A stretch of 64,000 nt of DNA. Origin: Eleginops maclovinus. Its lineage: Eukaryota; Chordata; Actinopteri; Perciformes; Eleginopidae. How positions within the stretch are numbered: position 1 is the stretch's first letter; the number at the start of each line of letters is the position of its first letter. The notes under the pieces were generated by a model that did no database searches, had not been told where the DNA came from, and saw nothing but the letters and a program-made list of their open reading frames with translations. Shown one piece after another: positions 49,383-62,160 of this stretch. The position numbers and the translations under genes were made by a program. Location of the stretch: positions 19,529,528 through 19,593,527 of the forward strand of contig NC_086356.1 of the NCBI RefSeq assembly GCF_036324505.1. Reading direction: 5' to 3'.

Positions 49383-49874
49383 CCTAGCTGTGAGTGTGTA
49401 CGGTACACTCCTGTACACTGGTCTCAATGTGTGTGAAGAGGTTATTTAGGTCTGCTCGATGAGTGTGTTCAGTACCAAGTGTGTTTGATCGGCGGAGAGC
49501 TTTCTGGAAGCCTCTTCAATATAATGCTGCGTTTCTGTTCTTTCGAGCCCTTTGCACTCAGAACTAATAAAGATTGATCAGTCTTCCGTTCAAGATCAAT
49601 GCCGTCGCTATTTTGGTTATGCCTGTTTGTGAGGATGCTTTTCTGATCAATGACAAAGCTATTTTTTGTGTTCGAGGGCAGGGCCCGCTTTCCTGCAGGC
49701 AGGATGAGAAAGAAGGAGGCTGATGGAGCGTTCAAGGCCACACAAGCTTCAGCAGCTCCCCTGAACAGTCTGAAAGTGTTGATAGTGACTTCATTTTGAG
49801 AGATTTCGCATGCTCCGTGTCACACACATTACCAGCCGGGACGATTACATCACTGTCGGATTACAACCCGCTGT
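49383..49874. other. no gene recognised
   Basis: Unique sequence apart from the partial repeat of 48705-48768 at its start. Confidence 0.45.
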
Positions 49875-49882
49875 GCTGCCAC

Positions 49883-50211
49883 CAGAGATGTAGAAGTACT
49901 CAGATCTTGTACTTGAGTCAAAGTAGAAGTACCAGAGTGTAGGAATACTATGTTACAGTAAAAGTCCTGCATTCAAAATGTTCCTCAAGTAAAAGTAGAA
50001 AAGTAATCTCATCAAAATGTACTTAAAGTAGCTTGTGAGTTTACTCCAGGTGGAACTAAAGTCTGAATTAAGGGTTGATTATATATATCATTAATCCAAG
50101 TCTGTAAAGTCACTAAATGGATCGAAAAGTATAAAGTATCTCACATTTAAATACTTAACTGTACTTAAGTACAGTACTTTAGTTATTCTACTTAGTTACT
50201 TTACACCACTG
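49883..50211. mobile_element. hAT-type MITE, complete
   Basis: 329 bp from CAGAGATGTAGAAGTACTCA to TTACTTTACACCACTG, flanked by a perfect 8-bp duplication GCTGCCAC (49875-49882, 50212-50219). Internal 'acttaagtacagtactt' and repeated AGTA/TACTT motifs. A second copy of the left end enters the window's right edge at 63884. Confidence 0.9.
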
Positions 50212-50219
50212 GCTGCCAC

Positions 50220-50731
50220 TTTATAAAAACACTTGCCGGAGCTTAAATGTGACAAGCAACCCATCCTCTCCTCTTTCTCTACTCCTTCTCCAACCTCTTC
50301 TCACACCCTGACCCCTGAGGTTTCCTCCTGCTTTGACTTGGAGCTGCATGAGGGGGGGGGTCATTGTCCAGCAGGAGACAGCTAACTGGAGCGTAAAACA
50401 AGGCTGCAGTCTGCAGGTAGCTATCGGCTGAGCTCACCTGCTGCTAAATTCAGTCTGACAGGTGAGATCACAGCCTGGCGGGGCACGGCGCCCAGCAGAG
50501 AGGAAAAGGTGTAGCAGTTCCACCTGGCAGGAGCAGGATGGTATAGTGATACATCTCGTAGTGTATCCACAACTGCAGTCTTTCCAGCCAGTGGTAAAGA
50601 ACTGGCTGGCTGAAACAACACATAATGCAATACCTCTACATGATGTGATACATTCCTATTTTATTTTGCACTAACACACGCACTTCTGTGTACTGAATGC
50701 TGTACTGGCACTTTGATCAGGAGCATTTATT
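50220..50731. other. no gene recognised
   Basis: Unique sequence with a G8 tract near 50352. No supported exon. Confidence 0.5.
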
Positions 50732-51173
50732 AAAAGAACCTTACTATGCTTTCTGGGGTTTTTCTTTTCCTGTAGTGTGTTGTATAGGTTTTAGTGCATG
50801 TAAATGGTCAGCAAAGGCTAATATCCCTGTGTTCTCCCCCCTGCCTGGAACACCTTCATTGGACTCCTTTGTTTACTCCCCAAACATAGTGACCTCACTA
50901 TGTAACACTCACGCTTCTATTGGCTTGCGCCACAACCTTGTTGTGATAGGATTGGGGACGGGACATTTCTTAACCAATCACAACAGAGCCGGCCAGCTAA
51001 CCAATCAGAGCAGAGTGGGCTCTGGTTTCAGACAGAGGGTGAAAAGAGGTGCTGCAGCACAGGCAGTATGAGAAAAATAAAGAGCTTTCTGAACATTAAA
51101 TCATGGAGACATGTCCCAGTAGAGACACTACACACTGATATGAACCTGAAAATAGGCAGAATATGTCCTCTTT
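50732..51173 (+). mobile_element. TTAA-type MITE, full-length copy
   Basis: Starts at TTAAAAGAACCTTACTATGC and ends GGCAGAATATGTCCTCTTTAA; TTAA at both borders. Contains all family landmarks in order and is the best reference copy in the window. The 124-codon frame through it is repeat sequence, not a gene. Confidence 0.9.
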
Positions 51174-51184
51174 AATGCATTAAG

Positions 51185-51250
51185 CAAGGTAAAGCACATT
51201 CATTTATAGAGCAGCCAATTAAAAGTGCTTTACAAAAACATTAAAATACA
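51185..51250 (+). repeat. CAAAGTGCTT-type tail fragment
   Basis: cattcatttatagagcagcc, aattaaaagtgctttacaaa: short relative of the 545-720 and 8990-9130 repeats. Confidence 0.45.
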
Positions 51251-52058
51251 TAGTGCAAAAGAAACACATTATAAAATCACATTTAAATACATTTGAAAAC
51301 AGTCATTACCAAAGATGATGTTTCCATTCATATTAAAAACAATTGATTGTTTAATCACAAAATGCAAGATATTATTAGAAAAAGGTGGATGCTATAACAT
51401 AAACATAAAGGGCCAGATCACCAACGTCACTTTGGAGTTCATTTTTTTTTAATAAAACATAATGACTTTCATTAAAGCTATACCCTCATTGCACAAGCAC
51501 AAACCATACCATGAGAGGAGTGGGACTCATTTAATAAGTCTTTACCACCCTGGGTGGGACGGTATAAAGTTTAACATTAAAGTTACAGTATAAGATCGGC
51601 ACGCTATCTCTCTTTTACGTGCCGCTAAATTAAATTCAAGACACCACTTATGAGGAACAAGCTGTTTTGGGTGTAAATATGATTTTTTTTTGTCAGTTTA
51701 ATTTGTGCAGAAGGGGTCTTTAATCTTTCATGACCCAGGGGAAACGGAGGCCTTCTGCTGCTAACAAGGTAGGAATTAAGGATACACTAAAATTAGTGCA
51801 CTGGATTTTAGACTCATAACTATGTGTTTGCAGTCAGGAAACTTGCAGCACAGTAACCGAGTTTTAGCTTTAAAACGGAGCAGAAGAGTCAAAGATTTCT
51901 TCATGCTTGTGCTCTTTTTCTTATGATAACTTTTTTTATTTTTGGGGGATTAACTTTGCACGGTGAAAACAATAATGTTATGCAGAGAGTGGAGTGTGTT
52001 TTTTATATTTCCTTCACTCAGGTGCAAACACACATCAGGGGAAACCACACCCCTGCAT
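51251..52058. other. no gene recognised
   Basis: AT-rich unique sequence before the CA array. Confidence 0.5.
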
Positions 52059-52995
<937 letters not shown>

Positions 52996-53300
52996 GTTTT
53001 CCAGCAGTCGCTCAGTCAGTAGGGGCTTGGACTGGGAATTGTAGGGTCGCTGGTTCAAGTCCCCAAACAGACTTGAAATATGGAAAGTGGACTGCTACTT
53101 GGAGAGGTCCCAGTTCACCTCCTAGGCCCTGCTGTGGTGCCCTTGAGCAAGGCACCGGACACCTCCAATCCCCATTGCTCCGGGCACTGCACAATAGCTG
53201 CCCACTGCTCCTAGTACTAGGATGGGTTAAATGCAGAGGACCAATTTCACTGTGTGTGCTCTGCTGTGTGCATGTATGTGTATGTAGGTAGATACATAGA
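52996..53300 (+). mobile_element. tRNA-derived SINE (V-SINE-like)
   Basis: Head with a Pol III A box (gctcagtcagtaggggctt, from about 53010) and B box (ggttcaagtcc, 53052-53062), then the central block ctgtggtgcccttgagcaag plus gcacc that is shared by V-SINE-type fish SINEs, then gggttaaatgcagaggacca, atttcactgtgtg. The tail is GT/TAG-rich. The head is too diverged to be a tRNA gene. It lies 30 bp from the Tc1 element. Confidence 0.8.
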
Positions 53301-53330
53301 TACAAATCAAATACATTGTGTCTTAAGATA

Positions 53331-54980
53331 CAGTGGTATGCAAAAGTTTGGGCACCCCTTAGGAAAACCACTGCATCAGTTTGTCACTTGCTGAGCTTTT
53401 GAAGCAGCAACTTCATTTTAACATATGTTATACCTTAAGGTAACAGAAACATCTCAGTAGTGAAATAACTTTTATTGGTCAAACAGAAACATGTTTATGT
53501 GCATTCAAACAAAAATAGGCATGTGCATAAATTTGGGCACCCCTAAGAAATAATTCCATTAATATTTAGTATTGCCTCCTTTTGCTGCAATAACGGACTG
53601 TAGACGCCTCCTGTAGCCACAGACAAGTCCCTTAAGCCTGGCAGGTGGTATTTTGGCCCATTCTTCCACACAAAACGTCTCCAGTTCAGTCAGGTTTCTT
53701 GGCCTCCGTGCATGGACAGCCTTCTTCAAATAAATCCATACATTTTCAATGATGTTAAGGTCTGGGGACTGGGATGGCCATTCCAGAACATTGTACCTGT
53801 GCTTCTGCATGAATTCCTTGGTGGATTTTGATCGGTGCTTAGGATCATTGTCCTGCTGAAAAATCCAACCCCGGCGTAGCTTCAACTTTGTGACTGACTC
53901 TAGAACATTCTTGTCAAGAATCTCCTGGTACTGTAAGGAATTCATGTGGCCCTCAACTTTAACAAGTTTTCCAGTACCTGTGCTAGCCACACAGCCCCAT
54001 AACATGATAGATCCTCCACCAAATTTTACAGTGGGCAACAAGTTCTTTTCATTGAATGCAGTGTGTTTTTTTCGCCATGCATACCTGTTCATGTTATGAC
54101 CAAATAACTCAATCTTGGTCTCATCTGACCACAGTATTTTGTTCCAAAATGCTTCTGGCTTGTCCAGATGTGCTTTTGCATACCTCATGCGACTCTTCTT
54201 GTGATTAACACTCAGGAAAGGCTTTTTGCACATCACCCTTCCAATGAGCTCTTCCTGGTGCAAAGTACGCTGGATTGTGGAACGGTGAACAACTACACCA
54301 TCAGCAGCCAGATGTTGTTGTAGTTCTCTGGAGGTGGTCTGTGGCTTCTCTGTGACCATTTTCACCATCCTTCGCCTGTGCCTTTCCCCTATTTTTGTCG
54401 GCCTACCACATCTTTCCTTCACACGGACTGTTCCTGTGGCCTTCCATTTCACAACTACGTTTCTGACTGTGGAGACAGACAGTTTAAACCTGTCAGATCA
54501 TTTTTTGTACCCTTCTCCTAATTTATAATGTTGGATTATCTTAGCTTTCAGGTCAGTGGAGAGTTGTTTTGAGGTCCCCATCTTGCCACTCCGTAAGAAA
54601 GAACCTAGGCCAGGCACAGCCAGCTATTACCTATGTTAAATAGCCTTTTTCATGATTGGTTCCACCTGTCTTTGTAATTGAAGGTCTAATGAGCTAATCA
54701 AAGCAATTTTGTGCAGCAACCTGTCAGCTATAAATCCGTACAGGTGTTGAAATGAATGCTATTTATAAGGGTGCCCAAACTTTTGCACATCCCATTTTTT
54801 GCATTTTATTTTATTATAATAAAACTATGTAATGCTACCCTAAGAATTTTGGTCTGGAAAACACTAAAACGTCTACATCTTTGTAGGAAAACAAATGTTG
54901 TTGCTGTGATCTTCTATTATAAAGGAAAAGCAAATTGTCATGAAATCTCAGAGGGGTGCCCAAACTTTTGCATACCACTG
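53331..54980 (-). mobile_element. Tc1/mariner element, copy 2
   Basis: 1650 bp, the same length as the copy at 5179-6828 and opposite in orientation, with TA at both borders (53329-53330, 54981-54982). The terminal and inner repeats are intact. By eye I see about five base differences between the copies. Carries a transposase gene with one nonsense codon, so it needs the product of another copy to move. Confidence 0.96.
53559..54581 (-). pseudogene. Tc1 transposase with a single nonsense codon
   Basis: Same 340-codon length as the intact copy, from ATG 54581-54579 to the stop at 53559-53561. Codon 28 (54500-54498) is TGA where the other copy has TTA (Leu), inside the first helix-turn-helix. 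Two amino-acid differences besides that: residue 93 is Ala (Ser in the other copy) and residue 329 is Ser (Ala in the other). D153, D244 and E279 are all present. The long frame 54452-53559, opening at a later Met, would lack most of the DNA-binding first helices. Confidence 0.95.
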
Positions 54981-54982
54981 TA

Positions 54983-55664
54983 TATAAAACACTCATCATG
55001 TGATATTGCAAAACAAATGTGGAAAACATGGCCTCAGTGTCCTCAAAGGTTGTTGTCTTATACATTGCAGTAGCTCCAGTTAGCTTTTTATTGGTTCATC
55101 CTTAGAACCAACAGGAAGGGGCCTCCAAGCACTCGATAACACAATCTTGTTTAATACAAAATAAAACATGTTTTTAAATGTCAAGTCTTTGCCGGAGTTT
55201 TCTCAGATAGTTAAGTTAACTGAAACAAGGTGAAAAATACATGTCAAATGTGTAATGCTTTTAAATGAAGTAAAAGAGGGAAGAGTTTGAAGTTGATGGA
55301 AACATGCAGAACCAGCAGCACAGCATGGTCCTGTTGAGGGAGGGAAAGAGGGGAGGAATACGTGGGATGAGAAGGGTGAGAATGGTCATGGTATACATTT
55401 ATATTTGTGAGTAAGCTGGAAGGTCAGAGATGTTAGAGAAACAAGAAGTGTTGTAGGTGTTCGTCCAGCGGGATTCACACCCGCTCTCATAGGGAAGAAA
55501 TGTCAGGTGCAAGGTTACAGGATAAAGGTCATGCGTTCTTATACACTGTACTCTCAGTAAAGCAGTATGATCTATATAAAACCCACCAATATATATTTGT
55601 CTAAAACCTCCATGATGTCGAGCAAGGGCAGGTGACGCAGTATGTACTTCTGTTACTTTCAGAT
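54983..55664. other. no gene recognised
   Basis: Unique sequence following the Tc1 copy. Confidence 0.5.
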
Positions 55665-56219
55665 TTAAAGGTCCCCTATTATTGCCTTTTTCAACAATAT
55701 ATTATAGGTCTCAGATCTATGCAGAACATGTCTCTGAAACACCAAACAGACCATTGTAGCATCCCATAATCCCCTCTGTTTCAGCCCTGTTCCAAAAGTG
55801 CTGATTCTGAGTATGTAGCTTTAAATGCTGATAAGCTGCTGCTGGCCACACCCTCTGAGAAGAGATTGGTTAAAAATACACAATGGTGCTCTAGGAGGAG
55901 ATTCAGGTCATAAGGTGGGCGGGTGTAACCTTGGTTGGTGAGTGGCTAATGGTTGCACAACCAGAAGAAACTTTGTGACATCACAAAGTGTCCAAAATCT
56001 GATCAGCTGATTTCAGACAGGTTTTTACATAGGGGAAAAGGTGGAAAAGAGAAAGAATCTTTTTCCAGAAACTTTGAAAATCTCTTAATACACAGGTTTG
56101 GAAAAAAGTGGATTTTCCACAATAACTTTAACTATTATCTTGAGTAAATTAATTCATAATAATGAAATAATCCCAATATCAGTAGACGGTTGAAAAGAAA
56201 AAGTCCAGTTCATCTTTAA
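55665..56219 (+). mobile_element. TTAA-flanked MITE of a second family, right border unsure
   Basis: Starts TTAAAGGTCCCCTATTATTG and contains catgtctctgaaacacc, ccacaccctctgagaagaga, tttgtgacatcacaaagtgt. The last is palindromic. Similar start to the main family but a different body. A TTAA at 56216-56219 may be the right border, though the terminal repeat there is weak. Confidence 0.5.

Positions 56220-57818
<1,599 letters not shown>

Positions 57819-57849
<31 letters not shown>
57819..57849. repeat. short (CA)n microsatellite
   Basis: About 15 CA units. Confidence 0.95.
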
Positions 57850-57853
<4 letters not shown>

Positions 57854-58440
57854 GTAGAGCAGATGTCCAGCTGTTCAGTGTCTTCATTAATCTGTTGTGA
57901 GCTCTGTTTTTTCTTCTTACTCGTCCTGAGCATTTTGTTGCTTTGTTCCCCTTCTTCCTCCACGTCTCCTCTTCCTCCACCTCCCTCCCGGCACATGTGG
58001 AACCTCCCGCTGCGGTGGCCTCCAAACGCCATCCACCCACCGCCTCCATCCCCAAGGCCTGGAAGAGTTTGTCCCTCATTATCGGTCCTTACTGCACCCC
58101 AACCAACCTTCCTCCCCAGCGTGGTGTCTCATTATCTCCGCAGACAGCAGAGAGGCAGGGCATTGTGGGACATTTGACACTCCCCCTTGGTTAGAGGCTG
58201 GGGGCGGCACACAGCGCTGACAGGTGATTAAGACGGGGGGAAAGGTTTTAACTGGCCGCATCAGTGGAGTCCGTTTTTACACATGCATCTCTGCTTTTCA
58301 TGTTGCAGCCCTCTTCTCACAATGTTGTGCTTCTAACCAACATTTCGGAGAAAAAAACAAGCTGGAAAACTGCAATATGTTTCTCACTAAAATTATTACT
58401 CGCTGCTACTCTTGGTTAGTGTATCCTTTACTGTAACAAG
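57850..58440. other. no gene recognised; pyrimidine-rich
   Basis: C/T-rich sequence (57940-58110) is open in several frames on both strands at once, which argues against a specific protein. No convincing splice pair. Confidence 0.4.
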
Positions 58441-58665
58441 GACCTTTATGTTACCATGTGTAAAAATGGTTTTACTGTTAAAGAGCGCACTTCATTCTCC
58501 AATGTTACACTTGTTTTATGTTAGGAATAATGTTGCTACTTAGTTATCCTAAATACTATGTGTCTTTTTACATATAATAGTGTTGTACTTTCTTTGTCTC
58601 TTTGCTAAAACTATGTGAATTTTACCTCTGTGGGATGAATGAAGGGATTCTGATTCTGATTTAGA
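58441..58665 (+). mobile_element. LINE 3'-tail relic
   Basis: Ends in ctctgtgggatgaatgaagg plus gattctgattctgatt, the plus-strand form of the tail found reversed at 21503. Confidence 0.55.
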
Positions 58666-59094
58666 TATATGATTTTTTCATCTTTCGGTTTGCCCAAGTC
58701 GAATCAAATTAGGTCACATTGTCTAAAAGTTCTTTGACCAATTACAAAAGGGCACAAAAGATAATAAAACAAGAGATGTAAAAAAGTAGTTGCAGTGTTG
58801 TCAGGAGAACTGGTGGGCAGAATAAGACATAGTATAAGAACAAAAAGTTACAGTAGATAAGATAATTGGTAGAAGACACTTTTACTTAAGTACAATTATA
58901 ACATATTATCTTAAAATACGTTTTTTTTTTTAACAAGAAAAGATACATGTCATATTATTTTGATGTAGTTTCTCAATGGTGAATGAATTAAAGGTTCTTT
59001 TTAAAATATTTTGTAAATAAAAAAATGACGGTACTGCATCATATCATGTTTGTAAGTACAGAGTATGCAGTTAAATATACATGTAGTTTGCTAG
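58666..59094. other. no gene recognised
   Basis: AT-rich unique DNA. Confidence 0.5.
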
Positions 59095-59166
59095 CCAAGA
59101 AGCGCACGTAAACAAAGGAGTCCAATGAAGGGAAAACACCAAAAAAGCATAATAGGGCCTTTTAAG
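59095..59166 (-). mobile_element. TTAA-type MITE, short end fragment
   Basis: Reversed family start: cataatagggccttttaagc with TTAA at 59162-59165, then aaacaaaggagtccaatgaa. The middle and far end are deleted. Confidence 0.65.
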
Positions 59167-59226
59167 CATTACATATGCCTTGCTCCAAATGGTCTTTAAT
59201 TTAAAAAATCAGTCAGTTAATCATGT

Positions 59227-59720
59227 CTACATCTTATTCTGGATGTTTGATATGATTCGATAACCTTTTCTGGTCAGATCTGAATTTGCTCGCATCACAG
59301 GAAAATGTATGGCTTTAAATGCTCTTGGCTCTCCGTCTCCTCCTTTAGTCATCTCTCCAAATTCCGTCTGTCTCCGCCGAGCTCCGAAAAGTAGAACCTG
59401 TGAAACAGTCGGGCCTGGTTTCTTGGCTTCTGGATGGGGGAGGAGCGGGGCTGGCGAGGACACAGTGCTGATGAGGAGGAGGAGGAGGAGGAGGAGGAGG
59501 AGGAGGAGGAAGATGGAGAGTGGGGGTTGACTGTCCTCGGAGACAGATGGCGTGGGGGGGGGCTGGTCCATGACTGGCTGGTGCTGGATGGGCTCCATGT
59601 GCTGTAGTGGGTAACTGGGGCCCAGGGTGGGACGTAGGCGGCTCTCTGATCCTGAGCGCCACAGTCGTCCTCAGGCACAGGAGTCCACTTCCCCCGCCCA
59701 TCTGTTCCTGCCATCGCAGC
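59227..59720 (-). other. coding-like GC-rich stretch, unassigned
   Basis: On the minus strand all three frames are open here for 118-154 codons. One has a sensible-looking composition (RPTLGPSYPLQHMEPIQHQP, VMDQPPPTPSVSEDSQPP) before a TCC repeat that would read as poly-Leu. It is not similar to the mobile elements around it. I cannot name a protein and do not see a clear splice pair. Three open frames at once suggest base composition could be the cause. Confidence 0.2.
59473..59510. repeat. (GGA)n microsatellite
   Basis: About 12 GGA units. Confidence 0.95.
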
Positions 59721-60701
59721 TATGGCAAGCGAAAGTATACACAGGCGAGCATACATGTGCGTTAGCGTGCACACACACACGTACATCAGCGACTGAACCC
59801 TGCTAATCTGCACTTTTGGGTTCAGTTACAGTGCACCGCCAACTCTTCCCCCACAACATCCCTCCTCCCCAAATAACTAAATTAGCCTCCAGCTTTAAAC
59901 GGATCCAACCAGCTTCCACACACAGCTTGTGTCACGCTGAATCTGACGCCCCGATGCAATTTAATTCATTTTTATTCACAAAGTTTGGAGATAAACAGAA
60001 TGGAGATATGTGCACATGAAACCCCAATAAGATTAAAAATAGGGGCCCTGCAATCATAAAACAGAATGGAGGTTTGTGAAACGGGACACCCCTATGAAGT
60101 AGCCGAAGAGAGGAATTGGAGGGAGTTCATGTGGTATGTACTGTAAGGGATGATGTGCAGCGAGGCGGTCATTATGGGGAAATGAACACCCAACAGGCTG
60201 ATCAGGGAGCCAGACGCGAAGCCATAACTTTACGGCAGCACTGATCGAGGTTTTCTGTAACTGTTCAAGTCTGTTTACACTTTCTGATCCACTAACAAGT
60301 CCTTAAACACTGCAGAGCCCATACCGTGTTCCTGTTGGTGTTTACTTCCAGTCAGTGTTTATTTCCTGTCTGTCTTCTTCTGCTGATTTATCTGACGTCC
60401 AGCGCTCCGTCTTTTAACCTCTTTTCCCTTCTCTCTCTTGATCAACGGTTAATATAGTCCTTGATAGCGGCCTGCCCTGCTGGATCAACAACATGTCATA
60501 TGTTCTGAATTGACCAATCAGAATCAAGTATTCAACTAAACCATGTAATAAACTGAAATATTAACAAGCAATAACAAAACACCCGCAATAACCAAATACC
60601 CTAAAAACTATGAACAAAAATACAATAAAAAAAACTGAGATGTGTGAAACGAGACCCCCAGATAATATATCTGAAATTTTATTATATGTAGAATTTATAT
60701 T
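59721..60701. other. no gene recognised
   Basis: Unique sequence. A loose direct repeat aaacagaatggag (59995 and 60060) followed by gaaac(g)ggac-type text. Confidence 0.5.
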
Positions 60702-60709
60702 ACTATACT

Positions 60710-60967
60710 CAGGCCCGGCCCTGACCCTTGTTCTGCCCTAGGCATGAGTTTAGCTGGCGCCCCCGCCCCCCCAATCACGGAGAGGGGGGTTGTGGCGAGC
60801 CATAGGTTATGGCCTCTGTACGCAATGTAGGTGTAGTTTCAAACATCATTAATAGTTTTTTGTTTTTTTAAATGTGGACTTTTTCCACATTTTTTGTTTC
60901 CCCAATTTACGGCGCCCCCATGGATGGATGCATTCGCCTATACTGCCTATGCCCAGGGCCGGCCCTG
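60710..60967. mobile_element. short hAT-type MITE, complete
   Basis: 258 bp from CAGGCCCGGCCCTGACCC to CCCAGGGCCGGCCCTG, flanked by a perfect 8-bp duplication ACTATACT (60702-60709, 60968-60975). Terminal repeats are GC-rich and nearly palindromic themselves (GGGCCGGCCC). No coding content. Confidence 0.9.
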
Positions 60968-61007
60968 ACTATACTAACCAATACCCTAAAAGCAAATAAC
61001 TCTAACT

Positions 61008-61127
61008 CTAGCAACCTTCCTTCCCTGGTAATCCTATAATTTTAAACGACTCCCACACTTTGTCGATGTCCACAACCTTTGCTAAGAAGTCATCTTGACA
61101 CCAGGGATTTAATTGCTCTTCCGTCAC
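61008..61127 (-). other. candidate terminal coding exon, unassigned
   Basis: Minus strand: a strong acceptor (tctcccccgcccttactccc plus ttttacag) at 61128 is followed by 39 codons and TAG. The peptide has two clear segments, VTEEQLNPWCQDDFLAKVVD and KVWESFKIIGLPGKEGC, with a balanced, protein-like composition unlike the low-complexity frames nearby. I do not recognise the family, and no upstream exon is visible, so it may be a host gene's last exon, a retained piece of a transposon gene, or chance. Confidence 0.3.
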
Positions 61128-61434
61128 CTGTAAAAGGGAGTAAGGGCGGGGGAGATCCACAGACTGGGAGACAGGAGGGAGGAAAAAGAAAAAAAAATTG
61201 GCTAGAAAAACATGCCACCATAAGGTCTGTAATGTATGCCGCAGGATGGTGCGTTCCTGTGACTGATGCATGTCCCCAGACAGGTTTCTTTTTCTCAATT
61301 CATAAATGTTTTCACAATCAGGGGGGTGATAAATGTGCTAACACACGTGTAGCAGCCGGAGCGATAGTTCCTTGAAGGACGGGTGACGTTGGAGTCAGCG
61401 CAACAGGCTGAGTCAACCTGGAAGCTCTGCCATC

Positions 61435-61587
61435 ATGAAATGTTACACCAGACTTTCAAACGTCTTCATCTGCGTAATGATCGTTGTGAGTAATGGTTCC
61501 CTCCCGTTCCAGATTGAGCTGTTTGGACAGAAGGGAAACACCCGTCGCACTGTTACAGGTTCAACAAAAACACACAGTCACTTCTGA
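61435..61587 (+). CDS. candidate 50-codon ORF with signal-like N-terminus
   Basis: ATG with A at -3 (ccatcATGA), then MKCYTRLSNVFICVMIVVSN, a short basic start and a hydrophobic core as in signal peptides, then GSLPFQIELFGQKGNTRRTV and a stop at 61585-61587. A GTGAGT donor-like string sits at codons 18-19, so it could instead be a first exon. No family recognised. Chance is quite possible. Confidence 0.2.
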   Translation: MKCYTRLSNVFICVMIVVSNGSLPFQIELFGQKGNTRRTVTGSTKTHSHF

Positions 61588-61854
61588 TTTGGTTCATTAA
61601 TACAATGTGCGCAATTTGGAGTCCATATGGCTTGTGCGTCTTACAGGAAGGAACCAGAAACAAACTGTTGTTTTGCTGAGCAGTGACTCTGATCTTATCA
61701 CTGGGATATTTGAACTACTACTGGAAACACACATTAAGGTTCATATTTGAGTTGAGTCAACACCACTATGTACACCCTAACCTACTCTATCTCCTTTTTC
61801 CTTTCAGACAAATACAAGATGTGCTGCTTCAAACTTGTAAGAAGTAGAGTTATG

Positions 61855-62160
61855 AAAGTGTTGCTCCTTTTTTTACATAGTACATCACTATGTACCACTT
61901 GCACTTCCATTGGCTAGTGCTCCAACACATTGTACGTGATAGCCTATGGGGCGAGACATCTATAAGCCTGACCATTTGAAAGAGAGCCGACCAGCTAAAC
62001 AATCAGAGCAGACTGGGCTCTGGTTTCAGACCGAGGGTGAAAAGAGGTGCTGCAGCACAGGCAGTGTGAGAAACATACAGAGCTTTTTTTAAAGCATTTA
62101 GACATTTCCCAGAATACTAATATGAACCTGAAAATCAGCATATCCTGGCTCCTTGAAGTC
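61855..62160 (+). mobile_element. TTAA-type MITE, 5'-truncated
   Basis: catcactatgtaccacttgc, cattggctagtgctccaaca, cattgtacgtgatag, gggctctggtttcagaccga, gtgctgcagcacaggcagtg, aatatgaacctgaaaatcag. Left end missing; right end decayed (ctggctccttgaag). Confidence 0.85.

Noticed and set aside
50697..51071. 124-codon frame as a gene
   Set aside because: It runs through a full TTAA MITE present in many copies.
53010..53064. tRNA gene
   Set aside because: A- and B-box-like strings belong to a SINE head; no cloverleaf with paired arms can be drawn and the SINE body follows directly.
53890..54528. Plus-strand frames of 64-69 codons over Tc1 copy 2 (and minus-strand ones over copy 1)
   Set aside because: Shadows of the transposase; the same peptides appear at both Tc1 copies in antisense.
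61489..61515. Tiny intron between GTGAGT and TTCCAG inside the 61435 ORF
   Set aside because: At under 30 bases it is below the workable intron size in vertebrates; the unspliced frame is simpler.
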